DNA of 64,000 nucleotides from Roseovarius nanhaiticus (GCF_900156535.1 NZ_FTNV01000001.1:868001-932000); one strand, 5' to 3'. Numbered from the stretch's first letter, positions 29,112-38,538 are shown. Notes: generated from the sequence alone by a model not told the origin. Translations and numbers: made by a program.

Positions 29112-29882
29112 TCAGGCGGGTTTGCGGCCGCGAATGTGATGCGGGCAATGCTCGCCGGTCTCGAGAACCCCGATCATCGCGCGCCATGTCTTGATGGAAT
29201 GGTCGATGAATTCGGCCCCGTGCGCCTCTGCCAGCGTATCTCGGCGCGTCTCGAGCGTGTTCAGTTCCTCGCGCGCGACGTTCAGATACCACGGGTTCCG
29301 GTTGGTGAGGGCGATGTCGGTGAAGCCGGCCGCCTCAAGCGCCGCGCGGTAGCGCATGGGCGAGGCCATCTCGAAGCCCAGATCCTCGAGCTCGAGATAC
29401 GCCCCCATTTCCGCCGTGGGTCTGTCGCCTGCGATCAGCCAGTCGGACACGGCCATCCAGCCGCCCGGAACCAGCACGCGGAACGCCTCGCGGGCGAGGA
29501 ATTCCTTGTCCGGGATGTGGATGATCGAATCCTTGGAGAAGACCAGGTCGAAGGCGCCATCCTCATGCGGAAAGGGGCCGGGGACCACCTTTTCTATCGT
29601 CACCCGGTCCTCGGCGCCTGCCTTGGCGATGCGGGTTTGTGCCGCCTCGACAACGTCATCCTCCACATCGATCCCCGTCACATGTGCCGCGCCATGCGCC
29701 TCGGTCAGCGAGAGCGTGATCGCGCCCGAGCCGCAGCCGATATCGAGGACGCGCTTGCCGCGCAGGTCCAGCCCCTCCACCACGCGCGCCACCTCCGCCG
29801 GGCCGCCGGGCGAGAGGTATCCCTCGCCCCAGAGCATTTCGAGAAAGGAGATATGGCCCTTGTCGTAGAGAAGGTCGGTCAT
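29112..29882 (-). CDS. SAM-dependent methyltransferase
   Basis: A class I methyltransferase of 256 aa. The SAM site is clear: [16 protein letters not shown] (motif I), [13 protein letters not shown] and the [16 protein letters not shown] acidic stretch, then [15 protein letters not shown]. The HIPDK/IHI pattern resembles phosphoethanolamine or glycine/sarcosine N-methyltransferases. The start at 29882 is preferred (GGAG 8 nt upstream) over the ATGs at 29891 and 29888. It is the last gene of the Rieske2-Pot operon. Finding a methyltransferase beside demethylases is unusual; it may re-methylate an intermediate or make a related osmolyte. Substrate not determinable. Confidence 0.82.
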   Translation of the reverse strand: MTDLLYDKGHISFLEMLWGEGYLSPGGPAEVARVVEGLDLRGKRVLDIGCGSGAITLSLTEAHGAAHVTGIDVEDDVVEAAQTRIAKAGAEDRVTIEKVVPGPFPHEDGAFDLVFSKDSIIHIPDKEFLAREAFRVLVPGGWMAVSDWLIAGDRPTAEMGAYLELEDLGFEMASPMRYRAALEAAGFTDIALTNRNPWYLNVAREELNTLETRRDTLAEAHGAEFIDHSIKTWRAMIGVLETGEHCPHHIRGRKPA

Positions 29883-29887
29883 CGCCA

Positions 29888-30991
29888 TCACTCCAGCAGA
29901 ACGATCGAATCCGCGCCCCAGCCCACGGTCACTGTGCTGCCCTCGCGGGCGACGGCGCGGCCGGCCGTGTTGCGCATCGAGATGGTCACGGGCGCCTCGG
30001 CGCCGGGAACGGCGACGCTGTAATAGGTCATGTCGCCATAGTAATCGGTGCCGGTCACGGTGCCCTGGACCTCGCGCTCGAAATGGCCGGTATCCTCGCC
30101 GGTGATGGTGAACATTTCGGGACGCACGCCGACCACGTTGATCTTCGCGGCCGCCAGACCCTCGGGCGCCTGCGACGCCGGCACCTCGATCCGTCCGAGC
30201 GCGGGAATGTCGAGCTGGTAGGACGCACCGTCGCCGCCGCTCGCACTGGCTTCGAGAAAGTTCATGACCCCGATGAACGAGGCGACGCGGCGCGTTCTGG
30301 GACGGCGATAGAGCTCCTCGGGGGTGGCGAGTTGCGCGATCGTACCGTCGAAGATGACGGCGATCCTGTCGGACATGATCAGCGCCTCCTCCTGGTCGTG
30401 GGTGACCAGGATGAAAGTGATGCCGAGGCTTTTCTGAAGCTGCCGCAGCTCGTGCTGCATCTGGTCGCGCAGCTTCTTGTCAAGCGCCGAGAGAGGCTCG
30501 TCCAGCAGGATCACCTTGGGCCGCATGACCAGCGCGCGGGCCAGTGCCACACGCTGGCGTTGGCCGCCCGAAAGCTCGTGCGCCTTGCGCTTGCCATAGC
30601 CGGCAAGGTCCACCATTTCGAGGGCCTGCTCGACCTCGCGGGCCATCTCGGCCTTGCCCAGTTTTTTCCTGACGAGGCCGTAGCCCACGTTCTCGGCCAC
30701 GTCGAGATGCGGGAAGATCGCGTAGCTCTGGAAGACCATATTGGTCGGGCGGCGGTTGGCGGGGATGTCCTTCATCGACTTGCCGCCGATCATGATCGAG
30801 CCGCCCGAGACCTGCTCGAACCCGGCAATGAGGCGCAGAAGCGTGGTCTTGCCGCAGCCCGAGGGGCCGAGCAGCGAGAAGAACTCGCCCTCGTGGATCA
30901 CCGCATCGACGCCTTTCAGCGCGGTCACGGCACCGAAATTCTTGGTCACGTCCTTGATCTCGATGATCGGCGCGGAGGCGGCTCGGTTCAT
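29888..30991 (-). CDS. ABC transporter ATP-binding protein, PotA-like
   Basis: A 367-aa cytoplasmic ATPase, start [20 protein letters not shown] at 30991 (the open frame continues far upstream inside the permease gene, but that is out-of-frame shadow). Walker [10 protein letters not shown], signature [15 protein letters not shown], Walker [14 protein letters not shown]-loop LVTHDQEE, and a C-terminal TOBE-like domain ([12 protein letters not shown]). It starts 3 bases after the permease stop. Powers uptake of the amine substrate. Confidence 0.93.
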   Translation of the reverse strand: MNRAASAPIIEIKDVTKNFGAVTALKGVDAVIHEGEFFSLLGPSGCGKTTLLRLIAGFEQVSGGSIMIGGKSMKDIPANRRPTNMVFQSYAIFPHLDVAENVGYGLVRKKLGKAEMAREVEQALEMVDLAGYGKRKAHELSGGQRQRVALARALVMRPKVILLDEPLSALDKKLRDQMQHELRQLQKSLGITFILVTHDQEEALIMSDRIAVIFDGTIAQLATPEELYRRPRTRRVASFIGVMNFLEASASGGDGASYQLDIPALGRIEVPASQAPEGLAAAKINVVGVRPEMFTITGEDTGHFEREVQGTVTGTDYYGDMTYYSVAVPGAEAPVTISMRNTAGRAVAREGSTVTVGWGADSIVLLE

Positions 30992-30993
30992 TG

Positions 30994-31830
30994 TCAGATC
31001 AGTCCTTCTGTTGAGCTGCTGTCCATGCCGCGGCGACGGACCGCGCGGCGGCGGAAGAATTCGGCCACGACGAGCAGCCCGATCGAGACCGCCAGCAGGA
31101 TGGTGCCCAGCGCCATGATCGAGGGCAGCTTGGACGGAAAGCGCAGCTGGCTCCAGATATAGACGGGCAGGGTGACATCGGTGCCGGTCAGGAAGAAGGC
31201 GATGATGAATTCGTCGAGGCTGATGGTGAAGGTAATCAGCAGGCTCGAGACGATCCCCGGCATGATCAGCGGCAGCGTCACGCGCCGAAACGTGCCCCAG
31301 CGCGTCTCGCCAAGATCGAACGATGCTTCCTCCAGGCTTTCCTCCATCCCGGCGAAGGCCGAGCTGAGGATCGCAATGGAAAAGGGCGTGCAGATCAGCA
31401 CATGCCCCGCGATCACCGTCCAGAGCGACAGCGACATGCCGAGCTGCATCAGCATGACTAGCAGGGCCACGGCGACGATGATCTCGGGCAGGACCAGCGG
31501 CAGCATGATGAAGCCCATGATGCCCTTCTGCGCCGGGAAGGTGTATTTCGCGGCCGAGCGTGCGGCGCAGGCTCCGAGAAGCGTGCTGATGAGCGCCGTG
31601 CTGAGCGCGACGATGGCGCTGTTGCGCACGGCGCTGTGCAGCGCATCGGTCTCCCAGAGAAGATCGAACCACCTGGTCGTGTAGCCCGCCAGCGGGAAGG
31701 CGATGATCGTGGCATCGTTGAAGGCGAAAAGCGGAAGCAGAATTACCGGCGCATAGAGGAAGATCATGTAGCAGGTTGCATAGACCGCAAGCCACCGGGC
31801 CGATGCATATCTGGAAAGTCCGCGCATCAC
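30994..31830 (-). CDS. ABC transporter permease, PotC-like
   Basis: A 278-aa inner-membrane protein with about six membrane segments and the ATPase-contact loop EEASFDLGETRWGTFRRVTL (EAA motif). It ends in PSIMALGTILLAVSIGLLVV and a basic tail. The start overlaps the upstream permease stop by 4 bases, so translation is coupled. Confidence 0.92.
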   Translation of the reverse strand: MMRGLSRYASARWLAVYATCYMIFLYAPVILLPLFAFNDATIIAFPLAGYTTRWFDLLWETDALHSAVRNSAIVALSTALISTLLGACAARSAAKYTFPAQKGIMGFIMLPLVLPEIIVAVALLVMLMQLGMSLSLWTVIAGHVLICTPFSIAILSSAFAGMEESLEEASFDLGETRWGTFRRVTLPLIMPGIVSSLLITFTISLDEFIIAFFLTGTDVTLPVYIWSQLRFPSKLPSIMALGTILLAVSIGLLVVAEFFRRRAVRRRGMDSSSTEGLI

Positions 31831-32690
31831 CGCATCTTCCCCCCGAGCTTGCGGCCCAGCAGATAGATGCCCACGCTGATCGCGCCGACCACCACCATCG
31901 ACGTCACGGCCAGGGCCGCGCCGAGGGGCGCGTTATTGGCCTTGCCGAATTGCACTTGGATCATGTTGGCGACCATCAGACCGTCCGTGCCGCCGACCAA
32001 CTTGGGCGTGATATAGTCACCCACCGTCGGGATGAGCACGATCAGCGTCGCCGCGACAACGCCCGGCATCGCCAGCGGCAGGGTGACGCGGAAGAACCGG
32101 CGCACCGCCCCGTCGCCCAGATCCTCGGCCGCCTCCAGAAGCGAGCGATCGATCTTCTCAAGCGCCACGAAGATGGGCAGGATCGCGAAGGGCGCCCAGG
32201 CATGGGCCAGCGTCAAAACGACCGCGTTCTCGTTGTAGAGGATGAAGGTCAGCGGCTCGTCGATGATCCCGAGATTCATGAGCGCCGAGTTGAAGACGCC
32301 GTTATAGCCAAGGATCACCTTCCACAGGAATACGCGCAGCAGGTAGCTGGTCCAGAACGGCACAGTGATAAGAAAGAGCCACAAAGCCTTGCGCGACTTG
32401 ACATGGAACGACAGGTAATAGGCGATCGGGAAGGCCAGGATCACCGTCGCCGCCGTCACGATCAGCGAAATCCGCAGGCTCCGCCACATCAGCACCTGAA
32501 AGATGGGCTGCGTCCAGGCCTCGCGATAATTGGCGAAGGTCAGCGTCTTGTCGAGATCGAGGTAGTTCTGCGTCCAGAAGCTGAACATCACCACCATGGC
32601 CAGCGGTGCGGCCAGCATGACCAGCGCATAAATCAGGGTGGGGCTGATGAGGGTCAGACCCTGGCGGCTCTGGAGGCTCAGGCTGGGCAC
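31827..32690 (-). CDS. ABC transporter permease, PotB-like
   Basis: A 287-aa inner-membrane protein, first of the two permeases. EAA loop EAAEDLGDGAVRRFFRVTLP and the MPGVVAATLIVLIPTVGDYI segment are typical of PotB. It starts 82 bases after the second Rieske gene and is probably transcribed with it; together with PotC-, PotA- and the distant binding protein it forms a complete polyamine/opine-type importer. Confidence 0.92.
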   Translation of the reverse strand: MPSLSLQSRQGLTLISPTLIYALVMLAAPLAMVVMFSFWTQNYLDLDKTLTFANYREAWTQPIFQVLMWRSLRISLIVTAATVILAFPIAYYLSFHVKSRKALWLFLITVPFWTSYLLRVFLWKVILGYNGVFNSALMNLGIIDEPLTFILYNENAVVLTLAHAWAPFAILPIFVALEKIDRSLLEAAEDLGDGAVRRFFRVTLPLAMPGVVAATLIVLIPTVGDYITPKLVGGTDGLMVANMIQVQFGKANNAPLGAALAVTSMVVVGAISVGIYLLGRKLGGKMR

Positions 32691-32772
32691 GATATCGGCA
32701 TCTCCCGCGACACGGCTTCAGCGATACACGGCGCCGCCCATAAGGCAAGCGCGCAGGTAGGGCCGGGGGGCA

Positions 32773-33972
32773 TCACCGTGCGGCTTCGCTCAGAAGCTTC
32801 TCGTTCTCGCGCAACAGCATGCCCTCGGGCGGCTCGTCGCCATCGAGCACCGGAAAGATCTCGCGCAGCTTGTCGTGATAGCTCTTCACGCCGTATTCGA
32901 GGTCCGACAGGACGACCCCGTCGAAGCCGCTGGAGAACGCGGCCTCCCAGGTCCACTCGATCAGTTGCTCGTCTTCCTTCGAGGTGATGCGGTCGATACG
33001 CATCGACAGGTACCGCGCAAGGCGCATGCGCCGGTCCTCATCGCAGTGCCGATAGGTGGTGCCGCGCTGGATGGTTTTGCCGTTCTCGACCGGGAATTCA
33101 TGGTAGAAGATCACACTATCCGGGTAGAAGCCGAAGACCAGATTGGGGAACATCCCCACATAGAGCCACGCGGCCTTGTGATCCTCGTCAAGGCGGGCAG
33201 GCGCCTCCAGGACTCTGTGATACGCCTCGACGCTCCAAAGGCGGTGCTTGCCCTCGCGAAATTGCCCCAGTGAGCGGGACGTGCCGTCCGTGAATGGCTC
33301 GTCATGGTAGTTGGCGCCGAAAAGATCGTGCAGGCCGGGATGGGCCATCGCCACATGATAGCCTTCGTTGTCCACGTCTCGCACGCATTTCCAATTGGCC
33401 TTTATCTCCTCGGCCCAGAAGCTGCCGGGCGCGGGCACCAGGTTTTCCAGGTCATACTGTGCAAGCTCGTCGTCGAAGCGCGCCATGATCTCTGCCACCG
33501 AGGGTTGCGGGCCTTCCTTGAAACGCACGAAGACAAAGCCCTGCCAGATTTCCATCTCGATGGGCTTTAGCCCCATCTCGACCGGATCGAGATCAGGCAG
33601 CGATTGAGGTTGCGCCGCGCCGCGCAGCGTGCCGTCGAGATTATAGGCCCAGCCGTGGAAGGGGCAGATGATCGCCGATTTGCAATTGCCCGACTGCTCG
33701 GCGACCACGCGGCTGCCGCGATGGCGGCAAAGGTTGTGGAAGGCGCGCACCTTCATGTCCTTGCCGCGGATCACCAGCGCACGCTCGCCCACGAGGTCCG
33801 CGGCCATGAAATCGCCCGGCTCAGGCACATCGTTCACATGGCATACGACCTGCCAGTGCCGGCGAAAGAGCTGCTCCTTCTCGGCCTCCAGCATTTCTTC
33901 GCTGAAAAAGCTCCAGGCCGGCAGGCCGTGGCGATCCCATTGGGCAGGAACTTGGATGTTTTGGGCGTCCAT
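32773..33972 (-). CDS. Second Rieske oxygenase alpha subunit
   Basis: A 399-aa Rieske non-heme iron enzyme. Start MDAQNIQVPAQWDRHGLPAW at 33972 with AAGGAG 9 nt upstream; the frame extends to 34164 but overlaps the operator and IS. Rieske ligands Cys82, His84, Cys103, His106 (CRHRGSR, ICPFHGW); mononuclear iron His206 and His211 in VDNEGYHVAMAHPG. It is only distantly like the first Rieske protein (24449-25636), so it should act on another compound or another methyl group. No reductase gene adjoins. It heads the minus-strand operon with the Pot-type permeases, ATPase and methyltransferase. Confidence 0.88.
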   Translation of the reverse strand: MDAQNIQVPAQWDRHGLPAWSFFSEEMLEAEKEQLFRRHWQVVCHVNDVPEPGDFMAADLVGERALVIRGKDMKVRAFHNLCRHRGSRVVAEQSGNCKSAIICPFHGWAYNLDGTLRGAAQPQSLPDLDPVEMGLKPIEMEIWQGFVFVRFKEGPQPSVAEIMARFDDELAQYDLENLVPAPGSFWAEEIKANWKCVRDVDNEGYHVAMAHPGLHDLFGANYHDEPFTDGTSRSLGQFREGKHRLWSVEAYHRVLEAPARLDEDHKAAWLYVGMFPNLVFGFYPDSVIFYHEFPVENGKTIQRGTTYRHCDEDRRMRLARYLSMRIDRITSKEDEQLIEWTWEAAFSSGFDGVVLSDLEYGVKSYHDKLREIFPVLDGDEPPEGMLLRENEKLLSEAAR

Positions 33973-34018
33973 TTCGGGCTGCTCCTTATGATTGTTACTA
34001 AAATTATAGGTCAATTTA

Positions 34019-34032
34019 AATGAGCGCTCAAA
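34019..34032. promoter_or_regulatory. Candidate BetI-type operator, copy 2
   Basis: AATGAGCGCTCAAA; read on the minus strand TTTGAGCGCTCATT, sharing TTTGAGC-TCA with the site at 26363-26376. It contains the perfect palindrome TGAGCGCTCA and lies 47 bases upstream of the second Rieske gene. Confidence 0.5.
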
Positions 34033-34141
34033 CAAAAAACTTTGCCGGTCGCTCAGCCGCCGATAGCGCGCCTCAGAAACTGGTAGAAGCGCGTTGTTGG
34101 AAATATCGATAGGGATTCCCTTTGGGAACGTAGCGATGTAG

Positions 34142-35083
34142 GTGAGGCACACGCCGAAATCCACGCTTCCCCGCTATCGCACGACGAACTCGTCAGCCTT
34201 CAACGCCTCGCTGCGCAAGCGAGGCTCGCTGTCGGTCTGGTTTGATCTCGACATGGTCTGGCAAGTGGAGAAATCCGGCAACCGCGGGCGGCCCAATACC
34301 TTCTCGGATGCTGCAATCCAGACCTGCTTGATGCTGAAAGTTCTCTTCGGTTTCCTGCTTCGCCGGACGGCCGGGCTGGTCGACAGCCTGATCCGGATGG
34401 CCGGGCTCGACTGGTCGGTGCCGGATTGTTCGACGCTCTGGAGGCGCCAGGCGCGGATCGCGGTGCAGATCCTGGATCGTGTATCCGGACAGCCGCTGAA
34501 GCTTCTGATCGATAACACCGGCATCAAATCCCGCGGCAACGGCGAGTGGCAGATTCGCAAGCATAGTGCGTCGCGCCGCAGGTAGCGGCGCAAGGTCTAT
34601 CGCGCCGTGGACGCAGGCACGGGCGATGTTCGCGCCGTCGAATTCACTTCGAGGCGCCAGGGAGACAGCCCCCTGCTGCCGGAGCTGCTGAAGCAGATCC
34701 CGCCAGACGAACTGATTGATACCGTCACCGCGGATGGTGCCCATGACACGCGCCGGTGCCATAGCGCGATAATCGAAGGAGGTGCCAACGGGATAATAGC
34801 CATCCGCCGCAACGGGCGCGCCTGCACAGCAGACAGCCCTGCAGCCATCGCGCGAAACGACATCCTACGCGCCACGCGATACCTGGGCCGGGCGCTTTGG
34901 AGGAAGTGGGCGGAATGCCATGTCCGAAGTCGGGTCGGCGCTAGAATGAACTGCCTGAAGCTCTTTAGCGAAAGGATCATGTCACAAGACCCGGATCATG
35001 CATTAACATTAAGATCGGACCACTCGGTGGGGGCAGACCACTTCCTCCCAAGCTCGGGCCGATCCGATGATTCCGGGGTCTGA
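34142..35083 (+). pseudogene. IS5-family transposase, broken
   Basis: Start GTG at 34142 (MRHTPKSTLPRYRTTNSSAF). DDE transposase of the IS5 group: SLSVWFDLDMVWQ, RGRPNTFSDAAIQTCLMLKV, LLIDNTGIKSRGNGEWQ, then TAG at 34583-34585 replacing a Gln codon, then VDAGTGDVRAVEFTSRRQGD and TVTADGAHDTRRCH. The expected catalytic Glu position (relatives RSRIEAKM) reads RSRVGARM, i.e. Gly. The last about 25 residues do not match the family. Inactive remnant separating the two catabolic modules. Confidence 0.88.
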
Positions 35084-35203
35084 GGTATCCACCATCGGTT
35101 GGATGATATTTGACGTTAGTTTAGCTACTCTTTGCACCTGCTGATCGAGCTGGGCTGCTCTGTCTCTCAGTGAGTAGACCATGGCTGGCGGCCTGCCCGC
35201 CAA

Positions 35204-35335
35204 AGCCTGAGTGTGCGCGCCAACGCTGTCGCGTCAGGCTGGGTTGAAACGCGTATTTCGGAGGGCGTGCGCTCGGACCTGAGCTACGTGCATAGTGCCA
35301 TTTTGCCGGTATACGGCGGCTACCTGTCGGCCTAA
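35204..35335 (+). pseudogene. Short-chain dehydrogenase C-terminal remnant
   Basis: Forty-three codons ending at TAA 35333-35335 read SLSVRANAVASGWVETRISE and GVRSDLSYVHSAILPVYGGY, the region after the catalytic Lys of SDR proteins (VRVNAVAPGWVET). No upstream part is present; the left side is IS5-type debris. Confidence 0.6.
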
Positions 35336-35350
35336 CTGCCTCACTCAGGT

Positions 35351-36421
35351 TTAGCCCAATCTGATTTGAGCATCCCTAACCAACGCAGCCATCCGGTAAA
35401 ATCCATGTGCCATCTTGGAGTATGGCGTGCTGAGAAAGAGTATCAGGACCGAGCCGAGATGGATTGCGAGCAGCTCGGAAACCCAGGAAGTTCCGGTCGC
35501 CGCGTAGAGCAAAAGTCCGGTGACGCCGGTCAAGGCCAATAGCAGAACGAACGCGGTTTCGGCGCCCCATGCTCCGTTCGCCCCAAGCGCGGGGTCTGCC
35601 TTCAGCTTGAGATGGATCAGCATGGCAGAGCCCAATGAGAGTAGAATGCCGCCGGGCACGCCCAGCAGCTTGGGCAGAGAAATGAGCTGATAGGGCGCCT
35701 CGATACCGAAGCCATAGTGCAGGACGGTGCCGCTGGAGGTCGAGGCAAAGCAGAGCAGGAAGCCCCACATCACTGCCTGATGCGCGTGACGCCGCGCGTT
35801 CGAGAATCGATCTTCATCCTCGAAATTGCATCCCTGACCCTGACCGCCCGAGAGGTTGCGCATGGTCGCGGCACTGCGCACCGCCACCATCAGATGCGCC
35901 CACCTTATCCGCGTGCCGCCGACCTCCCGCCAATATTTTCTGAGGCCAATCGTGATCGCGGCAAGCGGCAACACGAAAGCCGGCAGGAAGATGGCGACCA
36001 TCGTGCTGTGAGACAGCACGGCGTAGAAACCCTCACCGTTGGCCGGAGTGAGGGTTGTCGCGATCCAGAACAGGCACGCGATGCCCAGAACCAGCGCCAA
36101 TGCCATCGCCACGCCCGAGCGTTGGAAGAGCCGTGCAGGGGCGGCGGGCCAGGCGAAACGCTCCCATGATTCCTGCCGCGCGTCGGCCAGTGCGGCGGGC
36201 AGGTTAAGCGCGAATTCATGCGGCTCGATATATTGGCAGGCGTAATAGCAGCCTCGGCAGTTATGGCAAAGATTGGCAAGCTGGGTGAGATCGCCCGAGG
36301 CAAAGCTGCGTTCCTTGAACATCGCGGGAAAGACCGCGCAATAGCCTTCGCAATAGCGGCAGGCGTTGCAGATCTCGACCTGTCGTGCGGCTTCGGCCAG
36401 CTTGGGGGTGTCATAAAGCAT
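35351..36421 (-). CDS. tcuB: TcuB-like Fe-S/heme electron-transfer membrane protein
   Basis: A 356-aa protein with two N-terminal [4Fe-4S] sites (Cys18, 21, 24, 28 in CNACRYCEGYC and Cys52, 55, 58, 62 in CHNCRGCYYAC) followed by about six membrane segments from residue 105 on, with His residues suited to heme. In tricarballylate use TcuB re-oxidises the FAD of TcuA by passing electrons to the quinone pool. It overlaps the tcuA stop by 11 bases, confirming a coupled pair. Confidence 0.9.
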   Translation of the reverse strand: MLYDTPKLAEAARQVEICNACRYCEGYCAVFPAMFKERSFASGDLTQLANLCHNCRGCYYACQYIEPHEFALNLPAALADARQESWERFAWPAAPARLFQRSGVAMALALVLGIACLFWIATTLTPANGEGFYAVLSHSTMVAIFLPAFVLPLAAITIGLRKYWREVGGTRIRWAHLMVAVRSAATMRNLSGGQGQGCNFEDEDRFSNARRHAHQAVMWGFLLCFASTSSGTVLHYGFGIEAPYQLISLPKLLGVPGGILLSLGSAMLIHLKLKADPALGANGAWGAETAFVLLLALTGVTGLLLYAATGTSWVSELLAIHLGSVLILFLSTPYSKMAHGFYRMAALVRDAQIRLG

Positions 36422-37805
36422 GGGATGCCGCCTCTTGTCCTGCGATGCGTCCGAAAACGGTTCCTATGGTCATGCCGAAGCCGGCGAGATAGCCTTGGCC
36501 AAGGATCGACCCGGCCATGATTTCGCCAGCGGCCCAGAGGTTGGCATAAGGCCCGTCGGGGCCATGTACGCGGGCGGTTTCGTCAACCTTGAGCCCGAGA
36601 TAGGTAAAGGTGACCCCGGGCCGGAGGCTGTAGCCGTAGAATGGCGGCTCGGTGATGGGGCGGGCCCAGTTCGTCTTGGCGGGGCTGAGCCCGTCGGTCG
36701 CGAGCCCGTCGAGCTCGGTGGGATGGAAGGCGCCTGAGCTGTCGGCAGGGCAGGCGGCGTTAAAGGCGTTGATCGTGCCCGTCAGGTTGTCCGCCGGAAG
36801 GCCTAGCCGCTCGGCCAATTCCTCAATCGTGTCCGCCTTGATCGGCGGAAAAACGGAAGGCATGAAGAGGTTCAGCGATTTGGAGTCGATGATCGAATAT
36901 CCGACCTGATCTGGCTGGGCAGCCACAAGGCGCCCCCAGATGGCGTAGCGTTTCGGCCATACGTCCTCGCCTTCGTCATAGAATCTCTCGCCATTCTTGT
37001 TGACCACGACCGAGAAGGGCACGCAGTCCAGCCGGGTGACGATGCCGCCATCGAATTTCGGCGCGCGCCCGTCAATGGCGACGGCGTGGCACTGGGTCGG
37101 ATCGCCGACACTCTCGGCGCCCTGGTCCAGCATGTCCTTAAGGACGACACCACGATTGTATGGCGTGCCCCGGATAAGGAAGTTGCGCGCGGATGGCCCC
37201 CATGCGCGGGCAAGCCAGTCGATATCTCCCTGAAAGCCGCCGGAGGCCAGTACGACAGCGCGGCCTTGCAAGGTGGTTGTTTGGTCGCCTTGCCGCATGT
37301 CGACACCCGTCACGTTCGCACCGTCTATATGCAGGTGAGTGACCTCGGCGTCATAGAGAATCGTGACCCCTAGCGCCTCGGCGGTTCGGTAATAGGCATT
37401 GACCAAGGCTTTGCCGCCGCCGAGGAAAAAGGCATTGGTGCGGCTGAGGGACAAGGTTCCCGAGAGGGATGGCTGAAAGCGCACTCCATGCGCCTCCATC
37501 CACGGCAGGCACTCCTCGGAATTGCGGATGCACATACGGGCGAGATGTTCGTCGGTCTTGCCTTTGACCACGCGCATCAGATCGTCGAAATATTCGTCCT
37601 CGCCATAGCGGTCCGTCAGGACCGAAAGAGGCCCCTCATGCATGCAGCGAAAGTTGCGGGTGTGGCGCGAGTTGCCGCCGCGGTAGACCTTGGGAGCGCT
37701 TTCCAGAAGGATCACACGACATCCCTTTTCGGCCGCCTCGATGGCGGCGCAAAGGGCAGCATTGCCGCCGCCGACAACGATCAGGTCATAGGGATCAGAG
37801 TTCAT
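36411..37805 (-). CDS. tcuA: FAD-dependent tricarballylate dehydrogenase-like protein TcuA
   Basis: A 464-aa flavoprotein of the fumarate-reductase/succinate-dehydrogenase FAD family. FAD motif YDLIVVGGGNAALCAAIEAA at the N-terminus (start 37805, not 37940), and C-terminal GGVTFTYLGLKVDE-like and GEIMAGSILGQGYLAGFGMT blocks. Characterised TcuA oxidises tricarballylate to cis-aconitate. With TctCBA and a LeuCD-like hydratase on the same island, a tricarballylate-like polycarboxylate is a plausible substrate, but a related 2,3-saturated acid cannot be excluded. Overlaps the GntR gene by 11 bases. Confidence 0.88.
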   Translation of the reverse strand: MNSDPYDLIVVGGGNAALCAAIEAAEKGCRVILLESAPKVYRGGNSRHTRNFRCMHEGPLSVLTDRYGEDEYFDDLMRVVKGKTDEHLARMCIRNSEECLPWMEAHGVRFQPSLSGTLSLSRTNAFFLGGGKALVNAYYRTAEALGVTILYDAEVTHLHIDGANVTGVDMRQGDQTTTLQGRAVVLASGGFQGDIDWLARAWGPSARNFLIRGTPYNRGVVLKDMLDQGAESVGDPTQCHAVAIDGRAPKFDGGIVTRLDCVPFSVVVNKNGERFYDEGEDVWPKRYAIWGRLVAAQPDQVGYSIIDSKSLNLFMPSVFPPIKADTIEELAERLGLPADNLTGTINAFNAACPADSSGAFHPTELDGLATDGLSPAKTNWARPITEPPFYGYSLRPGVTFTYLGLKVDETARVHGPDGPYANLWAAGEIMAGSILGQGYLAGFGMTIGTVFGRIAGQEAASHAL

Positions 37806-38538
37806 GGTTGTCGCTGTCCAATGGTCTGGCATCGCGCAGCTGGCGCAGCCTTGCAGCATGTGCGCCCTGGATATGCAGGCGCATTGCGCGTTCGGCCTCG
37901 TCTTCGTCGCGAGATCTAAGCGCGGTGACGATCGCCGCATGTTCCCGCACGGCGTCTTCGGCCCGTTTGGGCTCTTCCATCGTCGAGCGGCCGAGGATCA
38001 GCAGCGTCTTCTGGACCGACTGCACGGCACGCAGAAGAAAGCGATTTCGCGCGGCGTCGAGGATGGCAGCGTGAAAATTCTGGTTCTGGCGGTATCGCTC
38101 CTCAGAGCTTCGCGCCGCGCTCATTGCAGCCTGGATCGTCTCGATTTCGCTCAGCTCCACCCCCGAGCCGGCACGCGCAGCGAACCGGGCAGCCGTACTC
38201 TCAAGCACGGCGCGCATGTCGTAGAGCTCGGAGATTTCCGAGTGATCGAGCGTTCGGATCGTGGCGCCAAGGCGCGGCGTGTGCATCACGAGGCCGTCCG
38301 CTTCGAGCTGCCTGATGGCCTCGCGGACCGGCGTGCGGGACATGCCGAAACGCGCGGCAAGATCAACCTCGGTCAGGCGATCACCGGGCAGCAGATTTCC
38401 CGCGCGGATGTCACTGACGATCTGCTGATAGGCATCCTGTCCGGGCGGCAGGTCCGTGCGCAGTGCGCTGCTCTTGGTCGTCGACGTTTCATCAGAGATG
38501 GGTTTTGCACTTGCCACGATCTCAGGCTCCTCTTGCAT
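37795..38538 (-). CDS. GntR-family regulator (FCD domain)
   Basis: A 247-aa repressor: winged helix about 35-100 (LTEVDLAARFGMSRTPVREA then IRQLEADGLV) and FCD ligand domain about 105-235 (LYDMRAVLESTAARFAARAG, NQNFHAAILDAARN, EHAAIVTALRSRDEDEAERA), with the metal-binding Asp/His pattern of the FCD class. Organic-acid sensors commonly have this form. It is transcribed with tcuAB and divergent from the AbrB-family gene; the region 38554-38580 is the likely operator. Confidence 0.9.
   Translation of the reverse strand: MQEEPEIVASAKPISDETSTTKSSALRTDLPPGQDAYQQIVSDIRAGNLLPGDRLTEVDLAARFGMSRTPVREAIRQLEADGLVMHTPRLGATIRTLDHSEISELYDMRAVLESTAARFAARAGSGVELSEIETIQAAMSAARSSEERYRQNQNFHAAILDAARNRFLLRAVQSVQKTLLILGRSTMEEPKRAEDAVREHAAIVTALRSRDEDEAERAMRLHIQGAHAARLRQLRDARPLDSDNHEL

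Noticed and set aside
30992-31795. N-terminal extension of the PotA-like frame
   Set aside because: Lies out of frame inside the PotC-like permease; the real start at 30991 follows the permease stop by 3 bases.
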